A DNA stretch of 64,000 nucleotides, from positions 115,363 through 179,362 of the forward strand of contig CAZLYU010000002.1 of NCBI GenBank assembly GCA_964563855.1. Direction: 5' to 3'. This document shows, piece by piece, positions 12,101 to 19,001 of the stretch. This DNA comes from JAFGRR01 sp964563855 (GTDB lineage: Bacteria > Planctomycetota > Phycisphaerae > UBA1845 > Fen-1342). How positions within the stretch are numbered: the stretch's first letter is position 1; each line of letters starts with the position of its first letter. The notes beneath the pieces are model-generated. The model worked only from the letters and a program-made list of their open reading frames with translations, did not search any database and was not told the origin of the DNA. The position numbers were made by a program, and so were the translations under genes.

Positions 12101-15100
12101 CGTCGCGGCGGCCGTCGCGGCACATGGATCACCCCCGCCGAAGCCGACGAGAGTGCCGTGCAACGCGGCGTTCCGCGCGACCGCGCGCCGCGAATGACGC
12201 AGCCTTTCGTTGCGTCACTCGTCTTGACCCCGCTGCTCAGCCTGCAGCTCATTGATAACGTCGCTGGCGCCGTCGAAGACGAGCGCCCGGGCGCACGCGC
12301 CGGCTTGCGCGAGCCGGTCGAGGCGACGCGCTTAGGACACGATCCGGTCGCCGATTCGCTTTCGAGCGTGCGACTCGGCGGACAGGTGCGCCAGCCGCAA
12401 ACGTACGGCGGGCGGGCGATTGTCATGAGCGATCTGCCGCCGTCAACGCTAATCACCCCGAGCGATGCGACGAACGACGTCCCGTCCACGCCGATCGGAA
12501 GTCCGGTGGCGGCGGAGACGCGTCAGTCGCACGCGGTGGCGCCGTTTCCGCGGGACGCGGTCGGGCGCCCCATCGCGATCGAAACGCCCAGTGGCCGAAC
12601 GCCGGTCGAGAGCAGGCCGCACGCAGCAGTGACTGAGACATCCTCGCGTGAACGTGTCGACTGGACCGCGTTGGCGGACGCTGTTCGGCGCAACGCGAGC
12701 ACGACGTTGGCGACCGTTGCCGACGCGACGCTCGCTGCGGCGCACCAGTTCAGCGTCGAATTTGAGCGCGCCATTGATGCGCTCGGCGGCGCCGTGGCGC
12801 ATGCGTGGCCGCACGAGGCGCCCGATAGGTTTGTTCTGCAGGGGCCGACGCGCGACGTGGTTGTGGTTGCAGCGCACCTCGCACCGCGCGCCCAGGAACT
12901 CGTCCTGGTGAGCGCGAGCGACAGCCCGTCCGCGCCGAAGGAGCGCAAACCGACGCCATCGCGCATCACGCGTGTGTGGCGGCCGGGCAGCGCTCAACTG
13001 GTCGCGGCGGATCAGGATCCAAATCAGTCGCCCGACCCGATTGAAGCGTTGCGCGAGCTGACGCGACGCCGAGCGGCTGAAGAAGCGCGGTCGGCGGAGT
13101 CAACCGACGATCGGCGAGGCAGCCAGCGGCGCACCCGCGTCGTGCGACCGGCGCCAGCCCAAGCGGCGGAAGGTGGTCGGCGAGCAGCCCCAGACACCGC
13201 CAACGCCGCACCCGGCGCCGCCAACCCAGCACCAACCGGCAGCCTCGATGTCAGCGGCGAGTTGCGCGGCGACGTGACCGCGGTCGAACTGTCGCCGAGC
13301 AAGGTGCTCGTGCAGGGCGATGAGGCCGATGTTGCGTTTTTGCAGCGCCTGCTGCAGGAGTTGTCGGCCGTCGCGCCCCAAACCGATATCGAAGTGTTCA
13401 AGCTCGAGGTCGCCAAGGCCTCAGCGCTCGCGCCGCTGATTGAGGAAATCGTGCAGGCGTCGATCGACGCCCGGGGACTCGATGAGACCTTCAGCATCAC
13501 CGCCGAGCCGCGGAGCAACTCGCTCATTGTCGCGGCGACGGTGGATGTGTTGGACGAAGTCGCCGGAATCGTTCAGCGGCTCGACGACACCAGCATCGAG
13601 ATCGGCGAGGGCGTGCAGACGAAGCGCATTACGTTGGAGCATGTGCGCGCTTCGGAAGCCGCGGCGCAATTGCGTCCGATCATTCAGCAGCTCAACGCGA
13701 AGCGCGAAGTGCCGGAAGAGGCGCAAGCCACCATCTCCGCCATCGATCGCGCCAACAGCATCATCGTGATTGGCACCACACGCGACATCGAAGAGATCAC
13801 CGAGCTCATTGCTGCGCTCGACATTCCGCTGGAAGCCGAAGGCGAGCGCATCGGCGTGTTTAGCGAGATGCAAATTGTCACGTTGCAGAACGGCCGCGCC
13901 GTCGACGTCGCCGAAGTGCTTACCAGCATGATCGAAGCCGAACAAACCGCAGCCCGCGAGGCGGCCAGCGCCGGCGAGGCGGTCGGCGTTCCGGCGGTGC
14001 GCAAGCTGCAATTGGTCACCGCCGACGGCGACGAGCTGCCGCCGATCGATCTCGAGAAGCCCATCCGATTGATCCCGGAATCCGGAACGAACTCGATCAT
14101 CGTCTTCTCGACGAAAGCGAACAACGATGCGCTCGTTCAGGTCATCGACGTGTTCGACACGTTGCCGCTCGGCGCCGAGACCGAGGTGCGGGCCTTCGTC
14201 TTGCAATACGCGACGGCCGAAGCGGTGGCGGGCGTGCTCGAAGAAGTGTTCGAGGAAGGGCGCGAAGTGTTGAGCCGACCGTCGGAGCAACAGATCGACG
14301 AAGGCGAACTGCCGCCGATGCCCAGATCGATCACCGGAGCGGGTCTTCCCTTTCGGGTGTCGGTGTCGTTCGACGCACGCAGCAACACAGTGGTGGTCGT
14401 CGGGCGTGAGGAGTCGATCAAGCTGGCCAGCGGTCTAGTGCAGGAGATGGATCGGCCCGGCGCCCAGCTCGGCTTGGATTCATACGTGCTCGGACCGCTG
14501 CGCTCGACGCAGGCGGTCGACCTGGAGGAGCGCCTGACCGAAGTGCTCGACGAACGCGCCGAAGCACTCGGCGACGGCGCGGAGCGCGACGTCGCGGTCG
14601 TGAAGGCCGATCCGCGCTCTAACTCGCTCATCGTCGTCGCCAACCCCGACGTCTACGGCCTGGTGCGCGATTTGGTGAACAAGCTGGATACGGCGGAGAG
14701 CTACCGCGTGGTGGATACCGTCTATCAGCAATTGGCGTACGCCGATGCGGCCAAGCTGCAGGACATTCTGACCCAGGTATTCGAGGCGAAGGACTCGGCG
14801 CGAACCGAGACCGAGACGCAGACCAGCGACTTCTTTTCCGTGCTCGCCGACCCGCGCAGCAATTCGCTGATTCTCACCGGAACGGAAGACTACTTGCTCG
14901 AAGCGAACGAGCTGGTCGAAGAACTCGATCGACGCTTCGATCCCACGGTCGTCTTTGAAATCGTCAACGTGCAGTTCAACAGCGCCCGCAACGTCGCGGC
15001 TTTGCTCAGCGAAGTCATCGAGCAAACGCAGAGTCAGTCGGACGGCGCGCTCACCGGCACACCGATTCATATCGCCGCCGACCCCATCTCCGACAGCATT

Positions 15101-17299
15101 CTGTTGGCGGCGTCGGCTGAAGACATCGAACCACTCAAGAAGTGGATCAACGAGTTGGACCGGCCGTCGGAAATCGGCCGCATGGTGCGAATCATTCCGC
15201 TCGAACGAGCGCTCGCCGAAGACCTCGCCGAGAGCGTGCAGGAACTGTTCGAGCAGACCGGCGATGAAGGTGAGTTGAACGTCGTGGTGCGCCATGACGC
15301 ATTCACCAACTCGATCATCGCGACCGGGCCGCCCGGCGTGCTGAGTGATATCGAAGAAGTCGTGCAGCGGTTAGATCGCACGGAGTCGCTCTCCGGAGCC
15401 ATCATCCGCATCTTCGAGCTCGAGCAGGCCGACGCCGAGGAAGCCACCGAGCTGTTGCAGAACATCCTCGAAGGGCGCGGCGGCGCTGTCGGCGCGGGTG
15501 CGGGCGGCGGCGGGTCGACGGCCGACGCCCTGAAGCAGGTGATGTTGCTCTATCAGCAGAATCCGTCCGACGGCCGCACGCTGCGCGCGATGCGTGAAGA
15601 CATCACGGTGGTCGGCAACGTGCGCACCAACGCGCTGGTTGTCATCGCACCGCCCGACAGCATGCCGCTCATGGAGTCGCTGATCACCGCGATCGACTTA
15701 CCGCCCGAGGCGGCCCGCATACGCGTCTTCCCCCTGCGCAACAGTGACGCGGGACAGATGGTCGAGCTGCTCAACGACCTGTTCGAGTCGGAAACGACGG
15801 CGACCACCGGCGAAGGCGAAGAGGAGCGCGAACTCACCATCGAGGGCGGCGCCACCTCGGGACGGCAAGACGTCAGCTTCGCCGCCGACGTCCGAACCAA
15901 CAGCGTGATCGCCGCCGGAACGCCGGGCTATCTCGACCTCGTCGAAGAACTGGTGCTCTCGCTCGACGCGCAAGACATTCCCGAACGCAAGACGCTGGTC
16001 TACGCCCCGCGCAACAACCCGGTCGAGGCGATTGCCGACGCCATCAGCCAGTGGAGCGATGCCGAGCAAGAGCGACTCGACGACATCGGCGACGATGTCT
16101 CTGCGCTGCGCCGCGCTCAGGCCGAAGTGATCGCGATTGCGAGCGAAGATTCGAACCGACTGCTGATCAACGTGGATCCGCGCTACGAGGCGGAAGTGCT
16201 CGACATCGTGTCCGGGCTCGACCAGCCGCCGCCCCAAGTGTCGATCGAAGTGCTGATCATCGAGTTGCAGATGGAGACCACGCTCGAGTTGGGCATCGAG
16301 TTCGCGGCCCAAGACCTGGAGTTCACCGCCGCCGGGCCCGATGACACCACCACGTTCGACTATGTCTACGGCACCGATCTGGGCGCGTCGGGCGCGGGGC
16401 TGGGCGGCTTTTCGTTCACCATCGCCGGCCGTGATTTCAACTTCCTGCTGCGAACGCTGCAGACCGAAACCAATCTGCGCGTGTTGAGCCGACCGCACAT
16501 CGTGGCGACCGACAAGCAACCGGCCACGGTCGAGGTCACCAACGACGTGCCCTACGTCAGCGCGACGAGCACGACCGACGCTGGGCAGATCACCACGTCG
16601 GTCGCGCGACAAGACATCGGCATCATCCTCGAGGTCGAGCCGCAGATTAATCCCGACGGCTTCGTACGCCTCATCATCACGCAGGAGATCTCCGACATCA
16701 CCGATTCGACGGTGACCATTCAGCCCGGCGTCAACTCGCCAATCTTCCTGCGTCGCCGCGCCGAGACCGTCGTCACGGTGCGCGACAGCGAGACGATCGT
16801 GCTCGGCGGCCTCATCCAGCAGCGTGAGGAACGCTCTGAGAACAAGGTGCCGATCATCGGCGATCTGCCGGTCGTGGGGTCGCTGTTCCGTTACGACAAT
16901 GACAATACGCGGCGCAACGAACTGCTCATCGTGCTCACGCCGCGCATCATCCGTACGGTCGACGACTTCCGCGAAGAGTCGTTGTTGCAGCGCGACAGCA
17001 GCCAGCTCGGCGACGAGGTGCTGATCAACCCGCTGATGCGCGGCCTGCAGCTTCCGCCGGAGCAGATCGTGCCGCCGGAGTATCGCGAAGAGTTGGGCCC
17101 CTATGAGTTGCGACGCTATCGCGATGAAACCGACGACGATCGCAATGACTTTCGGCGGCAGGACGAGTACGGCCCGCTCGGCGATCTGGAGCCGCTGCGC
17201 GAAGAACTGCGCGGCGGCGACAGCGCCTCCTATGACCTGCCGCTGAGTCAGGCTGACGCGGGCGGCGCGTCGGCCGTCAGCAATCGGCGTCGTCGTTGA
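3107..17299 (+). CDS. giant multi-N-domain secretin (GspD/PilQ-like outer-membrane pore)
   Basis: This is a single uninterrupted frame of 4730 residues; ordinary secretins have about 450-900. The ATG at 3107 has AGAGGTGG just upstream and begins a clear Sec signal peptide (cleavage after SSAALA). Order: a Glu/Arg-rich probable coiled coil (about 100-145), an N0-like domain (191-271), about 31 secretin N-domain modules (295-2976), a non-modular linker (2977-3377) and about 11 more modules (3378-4371). The secretin pore domain follows (4378-4615), with the family signature VPIIGDLPVVGSLF at 4581 and the end NELLIVLTPRII. An acidic tail closes the protein. Each module has a helix with a D/NAxEV-like turn, then a strand such as TNSLIV, then a helix ending in LD. 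Known secretins form about 12-15-fold rings with N-domains reaching into the periplasm; a very long tube is inference. No GspE/F/G or Pil gene is nearby. Confidence 0.93.
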   Translation: MHFAPDHRGWLIAVLSWVFVSSAALADAPSTQPSSAAAPADSVATADAAEVAATQRATLSRLQQMRASQGAAPVQARAAAAAPDAPAPDVEVLAAADDPQEEMRERIRQRLEEMRRERQERAREQEQEREQGDEEEAQPTRTSPLPARRPTPSRPTPTQREATTRTPVISTDATVVLESPATQPSEATGGMNWFQYSDVAWEDVVRDFARRLGKPLMDADVVIGGTLTYLSDRTDWTEQEAIDELNFLLYEKDFHFVEQRDRIRILSMMEMPAYIPVERNYATYEAFKEANLRPMDYAVVFVKVEGQDASAINDAVAPGVSPQLLSNVVEDTNQIKLSGVAADIERYVGLMQRVNLTPDDPRVLRIIRTKSNVNTIRDMLNQLFDTQQQRRRFNPQTRRWEVGGDGGPSLQITADERINSLIVRGLPDEVNEIEELLEQIDREFDLGEFKTRVIEIVHANANEVASLLNKIFAQEQGQSSGGGGAVSARNAAIARARALAAQRARQRAARRGQAVPAQPNATVNVGSADPTEILGEDVLERARKTIRIVSFDRTNSIAVYANEEGHERVREMLEQIDVPQPTNLQRIALENVEVSEVIETIRTLADDLAGQGRGRGATIVPDEAGNGIYVMADADIMQGVRDIVAELDTPSEARQRYVVELQHVTPDEMVGLINSLVLSESTPRRSSRFDRRFRGRRPTTPAGGNDRIQMSVLGDRTLIVVCSADDWVEVEQIIQLADTAAVTSVPELKTYDIVHADANEITRVLGQFYRRYERAPFPPSEVLIDAQDGKIFVQAIAPAHEEIGALIASLDQPSADDEPVIVPLACADANEIANQVNGLFGSASGRRSSRGRFRGGAGGDGPTVQPEPVTNALIVQAEPADMERILKFVQDVDQRICGQQPETRFFTLRYANPNEVASSINQMFNSGAGGGRGRSRFGGQPTGLQVSAMAAGRQLIVEAPSGKFSEIENFVAQLDDPRGERITIETLKLPGADVQNIARNLTRAFSAMSRQRGLTAAFEADSTNETIVLTISEELMAEARELIDQYVEASAGQITQVEFIPMKHAEATEAQRWLSEQLIAAMTKQYGRNARQMIKVTADPRTNRVIINAPTEAVERGKVLLAQFDQPGDSQPELPMRTETYKLAGLDVGALTRTLDQTFRNRRRTDRLRASFSSDQITEILVVSAPNDMYEEIDRIIETFKSEAMDVTPEQVFVQVQNSEANYIADQLRKQLQIQIRAERGRAVADRINIGVDPRLNRIILNAPKFVLPRAQALVEELDQAPTVEGDRIRTIPLLNADANVVSGVLRTVLREQMRQQRTLSIDVEPLTNSLIVSADKATYDMIEEWAKTLDENAAGASNDPQIFELNNANPWEVRNVLNQTFIPRGYGRRQQPGKEISFAVIAGTSIVAQAPQEKMAEIAKLIAELDALTAKAVEVRTYELPGIGDRIRDFGRQVEQAVNKKLQGQAAREQAVSVSTYPDIDTLVFTALPDQFVEIEKMMEKFKGVFEGDTLVTEFIKLVHLNAAEAANAVEEMIANRLATVQRRGRRSTQNLNVLGDPRTNRLIVTAPEKVMPEVRELLTQLDVPQETNLGQMRTVGLAAVDAQQVAQTLQPIYNELNREKRDDVSFVPVKITPEPITNSLLVIAGDQEFEAIKVEATRIDEAVVASDVKPRRFKLENIEAEEVVRLVQELFPAPQRRGRGYSTSITEQVTVVAAGDDVIVKAPPQKMTQIEDFIQSADVDTPFPYTIRAFDVTPMDAGQLAVQVNAALIGMFGTRGGIQPAAFAEPASNQLIVMAPEESLPFVQGLLTQVRKEIPEAFPQSYELNFARAQQVISTVDTMLKAKALEQKGMGGSRPEMPVSVEADDRTNTLVVFGPPLIQEAAREVIALLDIDKPSGEIMKIVQVEEADARELATTLKQVISGQGESNDRNQNRFRPWWAEPADSEDSDDALQRVTIVADETSNSLVLKGLPQDVQEVENLIADLVEAGSRLPEIQRYQIRFVNADRMKTLLDSVLSATPSARDVAVEVDEARNELFVTAPERQQELVARYVKQFDEQPDAGDLLKRPDGRQIYFVDTVRDAWDISWEVEDLLPAEGGPELDPDWDGRYIKVVARPDELPIVEQLIRQVESRMRPENTIVQVQPRGDYQRILQQLQQQYPDVQVQSPTQPDGQDDSLIIDVWKEGEKPPVKRRKERERAAREAERAPHAQRTRVLPMLVAAQGYLNARDEVLRELEGRPATDPNAATPRPAAALSTIEAPQREKVEIVAMPDGRLIITGPEDQVEEIQDTLDKLEEDLRFGEVIRVFRFRYGDVNSAAQIIETMFNDPQPQRAARPQPRQNQQNQQGQRGGSNNQDGDDDQATIERLRQQLQEEQQQAAGGRSGGGTRVRIATDPSRNYLIVKCDESDLPEILQLARILDDEPEVEVDVRIFQLRTLDAETTAANIREVLGIDSGRGAQRTPTRGARGGRQQQQLTSMLEEQLVSIGGESAKIEATKVVPNTLTNSIMVSAPAEVMQIVSTVLDDLAALEARGVAQVVHYELTEAKVDDILPLLEVIFAGTQQYSAENPAQIGPVTVTGDPRNNTIIFVAQTKDIDNVQQQIAQLDIPGEVSNAETYVCQYGDATAIAAAVEAVFDTQSARSGGGRRGPESASVSQAVRVVPEPSTNAIVVWGPKERRDDILEQIRAFDERSRREFREIAVIHADPERLAETLTQMFGGLAATASGAEGRGGNRRGGQSSATGGNVVIVGDKNAKKLLVRAPDALYLQIEDTVGVLDQPDELLQIRRFQLTHTDPMAVKSRLDQAIAEYVQVATLTGDSTDFDPFTVVPDSRTNSVLIVGSERVFLFVQAVLAEWDRATPAEFEPVWRVIGVPRSYDIGQLAASAQEALAATEAMFSEQQSRPPQPVSITAEERSHALIVAGDPRMVSKVAGLVDDILEEGGKTGTTTIVIDTGNLSAQEALRVIQEVQQQTGGGGASRPRGVNRRSGTNDRNRSSLRRGGRRGTWITPAEADESAVQRGVPRDRAPRMTQPFVASLVLTPLLSLQLIDNVAGAVEDERPGARAGLREPVEATRLGHDPVADSLSSVRLGGQVRQPQTYGGRAIVMSDLPPSTLITPSDATNDVPSTPIGSPVAAETRQSHAVAPFPRDAVGRPIAIETPSGRTPVESRPHAAVTETSSRERVDWTALADAVRRNASTTLATVADATLAAAHQFSVEFERAIDALGGAVAHAWPHEAPDRFVLQGPTRDVVVVAAHLAPRAQELVLVSASDSPSAPKERKPTPSRITRVWRPGSAQLVAADQDPNQSPDPIEALRELTRRRAAEEARSAESTDDRRGSQRRTRVVRPAPAQAAEGGRRAAPDTANAAPGAANPAPTGSLDVSGELRGDVTAVELSPSKVLVQGDEADVAFLQRLLQELSAVAPQTDIEVFKLEVAKASALAPLIEEIVQASIDARGLDETFSITAEPRSNSLIVAATVDVLDEVAGIVQRLDDTSIEIGEGVQTKRITLEHVRASEAAAQLRPIIQQLNAKREVPEEAQATISAIDRANSIIVIGTTRDIEEITELIAALDIPLEAEGERIGVFSEMQIVTLQNGRAVDVAEVLTSMIEAEQTAAREAASAGEAVGVPAVRKLQLVTADGDELPPIDLEKPIRLIPESGTNSIIVFSTKANNDALVQVIDVFDTLPLGAETEVRAFVLQYATAEAVAGVLEEVFEEGREVLSRPSEQQIDEGELPPMPRSITGAGLPFRVSVSFDARSNTVVVVGREESIKLASGLVQEMDRPGAQLGLDSYVLGPLRSTQAVDLEERLTEVLDERAEALGDGAERDVAVVKADPRSNSLIVVANPDVYGLVRDLVNKLDTAESYRVVDTVYQQLAYADAAKLQDILTQVFEAKDSARTETETQTSDFFSVLADPRSNSLILTGTEDYLLEANELVEELDRRFDPTVVFEIVNVQFNSARNVAALLSEVIEQTQSQSDGALTGTPIHIAADPISDSILLAASAEDIEPLKKWINELDRPSEIGRMVRIIPLERALAEDLAESVQELFEQTGDEGELNVVVRHDAFTNSIIATGPPGVLSDIEEVVQRLDRTESLSGAIIRIFELEQADAEEATELLQNILEGRGGAVGAGAGGGGSTADALKQVMLLYQQNPSDGRTLRAMREDITVVGNVRTNALVVIAPPDSMPLMESLITAIDLPPEAARIRVFPLRNSDAGQMVELLNDLFESETTATTGEGEEERELTIEGGATSGRQDVSFAADVRTNSVIAAGTPGYLDLVEELVLSLDAQDIPERKTLVYAPRNNPVEAIADAISQWSDAEQERLDDIGDDVSALRRAQAEVIAIASEDSNRLLINVDPRYEAEVLDIVSGLDQPPPQVSIEVLIIELQMETTLELGIEFAAQDLEFTAAGPDDTTTFDYVYGTDLGASGAGLGGFSFTIAGRDFNFLLRTLQTETNLRVLSRPHIVATDKQPATVEVTNDVPYVSATSTTDAGQITTSVARQDIGIILEVEPQINPDGFVRLIITQEISDITDSTVTIQPGVNSPIFLRRRAETVVTVRDSETIVLGGLIQQREERSENKVPIIGDLPVVGSLFRYDNDNTRRNELLIVLTPRIIRTVDDFREESLLQRDSSQLGDEVLINPLMRGLQLPPEQIVPPEYREELGPYELRRYRDETDDDRNDFRRQDEYGPLGDLEPLREELRGGDSASYDLPLSQADAGGASAVSNRRRR
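3989..12034 (+). repeat. module array A of the giant secretin (about 31 N-domain repeats)
   Basis: Residues 295-2976 form a tandem series of protein modules of about 70-110 residues. They are recognisable by a mid-module strand (INSLIVRG, TNRVIINAP, TNRLIVTAP, TNSIMVSAP) and a closing helix ending in LD. I counted about 31 by eye, two of them incomplete near 9500-9960. Many carry Gly/Arg/Gln-rich inserts at the same place, before the mid-module strand, for example near 5630-5690, 5885-5935, 10080-10260 and 11030-11060. Sequences differ strongly between modules, so the repeats are old rather than recent copies. Confidence 0.85.
12035..13237 (+). other. non-modular linker inside the giant secretin
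   Basis: Residues 2977-3377 lack the N-domain pattern. The segment starts with a basic Arg/Ser/Gly stretch and has one hydrophobic run of about 18 residues (PFVASLVLTPLLSLQL, near 3033-3050). It then becomes Pro/Ala/Thr-rich and apparently disordered, with a short region of predicted helix and strand around 12660-12920. It divides the protein into two arrays. A fusion joint between two ancestral genes, a flexible hinge, or a transient membrane contact are all possible; none can be chosen from sequence alone. Confidence 0.7.
13238..16219 (+). repeat. module array B of the giant secretin (about 11 N-domain repeats)
   Basis: Residues 3378-4371 contain a half-module followed by about 11 full N-domain modules leading directly into the secretin pore domain. 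Mid-module strands include SNSLIVAA, ANSIIVIG, SNSLIVVA, SNSLILTG and TNALVVIA. These modules look more regular and more acidic than those in array A and lack the Arg/Gly-rich inserts; a Gly-rich insert is present near 15480-15530. Their position next to the pore suggests they correspond to the N1-N3 stack of ordinary secretins. Confidence 0.85.
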
Positions 17300-17307
17300 G
17301 GTGCGTC

Positions 17308-17901
17308 ATGTGTCGTGAGCGAGTCAGCGCGAAAGCGACTCGACGCGCCGCGCTCGGTCGGAAGATCGCGCGGCCACTGAGCGTCGTGCTGCTCGGCGTC
17401 GCCTGCCTGCTGACGACCGGTTGCGACGCGTTCCGGCGCGAACCCGCGTTCGGCGAACGCTTTGACGCGGTCGACTGGCCCACCACCGACAATATCACGC
17501 TCGTGTTCGCACCTTGGAAAGAGCCGATCTGGATCACCGATGACGGACGCATCGTCGGATTCAAGGTTCGCGCGTACTTCGTCACCCCGGAGACAGACAA
17601 GGGGGCCTTCGTCTCGGGCGACATTGTGGCGAAGACCTTTGTGCGGACCGGTGCAGACTCAAAATCGCGTCAGCTCGTGCATGAGTTTCGACTGAGCGAA
17701 TCCGAGGCGCGCCGCTTTCGAATCAACAAACGCGCCATCCCCGGATACTCCTACGGGCTGGTGGTTCGCTGGCCCGACGATTTGGATTTGTCTGGCGGCA
17801 ACATCGATATCGCCATCGAGTATCACGCGCTCAGCGGCAACGTCGTGCGGGTGCCCGCGAAGAGCTTCACCGTGCCGAGTGACCCCGTCGCCATGCGATA
17901 G
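17308..17901 (+). CDS. lipoprotein coupled to the giant secretin (candidate pilotin)
   Basis: A 197-residue protein with a basic N-terminus, a hydrophobic stretch and a lipobox LLTTGC, so it is predicted to be a membrane-anchored lipoprotein. The mature part looks all-beta (alternating hydrophobic strands such as ITLVFAPW, GFKVRAYFV, GLVVRWP, IDIAIEYHA), possibly an Ig-like sandwich. I do not recognise the family. The ATG at 17308 has GAGGTG 5 bases upstream, and that motif overlaps the secretin TGA (17297-17299), so translation is probably coupled. Secretins often need a lipoprotein pilotin for outer-membrane targeting; this gene is a positional candidate for that role, which is inference. 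Confidence 0.8.
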   Translation: MCRERVSAKATRRAALGRKIARPLSVVLLGVACLLTTGCDAFRREPAFGERFDAVDWPTTDNITLVFAPWKEPIWITDDGRIVGFKVRAYFVTPETDKGAFVSGDIVAKTFVRTGADSKSRQLVHEFRLSESEARRFRINKRAIPGYSYGLVVRWPDDLDLSGGNIDIAIEYHALSGNVVRVPAKSFTVPSDPVAMR

Positions 17902-17919
17902 AACACCGAACACCGAAAG

Positions 17920-18447
17920 GTGGAAAGAGCGGAACCAGTGTCTTGGGCGCGTTTCGCGATGTGGCTGCTCGCGGGGTATCTGCTGCAAAGCGCAGCGAGT
18001 GCACTCGACCTGCGCGTTCTGAATCAGCCGGTTGTTGATGTGTTGCTCACGCTCGCGCTGGCGTATGCGCTAACGGCCCCACGCGACGCCGCTCGATTCG
18101 CCGGGCTGTTCTGCGGTCTCGCTTACGACCTTGGCGCCAGCGGCCCCATTGGAGAACACGCCGTCGCGCTCGGCGTGGCGGCGGCGGTCGTCGTCGCACT
18201 GCGCGACGCACTGCGCGTCAACCAAGCCGTCGTGCGGTTCGGGTTGGCGTTCGTCGGCGCCGGCGTCGCGGTCCTGATTCGCGCAACGCACGCCTCGCTG
18301 TGGCAGAACGCAGACGCTTCGCTCGTTTCGATCGCGGGCGGCGGCGTCGTGATGGCGGCGATCGCCGCGTTGCTCGCCGCGATGCTCGCGCCGCTTGTCG
18401 GCGAAGCCGGGCGGCCGCGGCGATTTCGCTTGCGATCGGCCGGGTAG
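17920..18447 (+). CDS. small integral membrane protein, MreD-like
   Basis: About 175 residues with four to five hydrophobic segments. The spacing resembles MreD, the membrane component of the rod-shape system (an early PVVDVLLTLALAYAL segment, then a Gly/Ala-rich second half). The similarity is weak and no mreB, mreC or pbp2 gene is beside it. Two GTG starts are possible: 17920, and 17938 with a GGAAAGAG about 8 bases upstream, which may be better. It begins about 20 bases after the secretin-linked lipoprotein, so it may belong to the same transcript. It could equally be an assembly or anchoring factor for that system. Confidence 0.55.
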   Translation: MERAEPVSWARFAMWLLAGYLLQSAASALDLRVLNQPVVDVLLTLALAYALTAPRDAARFAGLFCGLAYDLGASGPIGEHAVALGVAAAVVVALRDALRVNQAVVRFGLAFVGAGVAVLIRATHASLWQNADASLVSIAGGGVVMAAIAALLAAMLAPLVGEAGRPRRFRLRSAG

Positions 18448-18512
18448 ACCGCCAAGCTAGTGCACGTCGCAAAGCCCGCGACGATGACCGATCCCATCTT
18501 CAGGAGCTGCTC

Positions 18513-18968
18513 ATGGCGACGATCCAAGCCGTACTCAGCAAGAAGGAAGGACGGGTCATTCGTATCGCCCGCGAAGCCACCGTACTCGAGGCCGCGCGCA
18601 GCATGAACCAGCACCGCATCGGCGCGCTCGTCGTGACCGAAGGCGACAAAGTGGTCGGCATCTTTACCGAGCGCGATATCCTAAACCGCGTGGTCGCGGT
18701 CGAACGCGATGCGGCGCAGGTGCGCGTCGAGGAAGTCATGACCGCGCCGGTCGCGGTCTGCACCCCGCAATCAAGTCTTCAGGAGTGCCGCGGCGTCATG
18801 CGCGAAAAGCGCATCCGACACCTGCCGGTCGTCGACAAGGAGCAACTGGTGGGCATGATCTCCATCGGCGACCTGAGCGCGGAAAACGAGGCCGAACAGG
18901 CCAGCACGATCTCCTATCTCTATGAGTATCTCTACGGCGAGTGGCCGGAAGTGGGAGGCGGAATCTAG
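18513..18968 (+). CDS. two-CBS-domain protein
   Basis: A 151-residue stand-alone Bateman module of two CBS domains, about residues 8-65 and 78-140. The typical turns are visible: IGALVVTEGDKVVGIFTERD in the first and IRHLPVVDKEQLVGMISIGD in the second. Such proteins bind adenine nucleotides and act as energy or ligand sensors in the cytoplasm. The ATG at 18513 has an AGGAG 7 bases upstream. The preceding gene ends 65 bases before and the permease gene starts 33 bases after, so a shared transcript is likely. The regulated target is unknown. Confidence 0.88.
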   Translation: MATIQAVLSKKEGRVIRIAREATVLEAARSMNQHRIGALVVTEGDKVVGIFTERDILNRVVAVERDAAQVRVEEVMTAPVAVCTPQSSLQECRGVMREKRIRHLPVVDKEQLVGMISIGDLSAENEAEQASTISYLYEYLYGEWPEVGGGI

Positions 18969-19001
18969 AGCCGCCGCGCCGCGCTGGCTTGCCGTGCCCA
19001 T

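Noticed and set aside
3107..17299. Possibility that the giant secretin is an assembly artefact of a repeated gene
   Set aside because: Modules differ strongly in sequence and length, and the frame is intact with one signal peptide and one pore domain. Long reads would still be a proper test.
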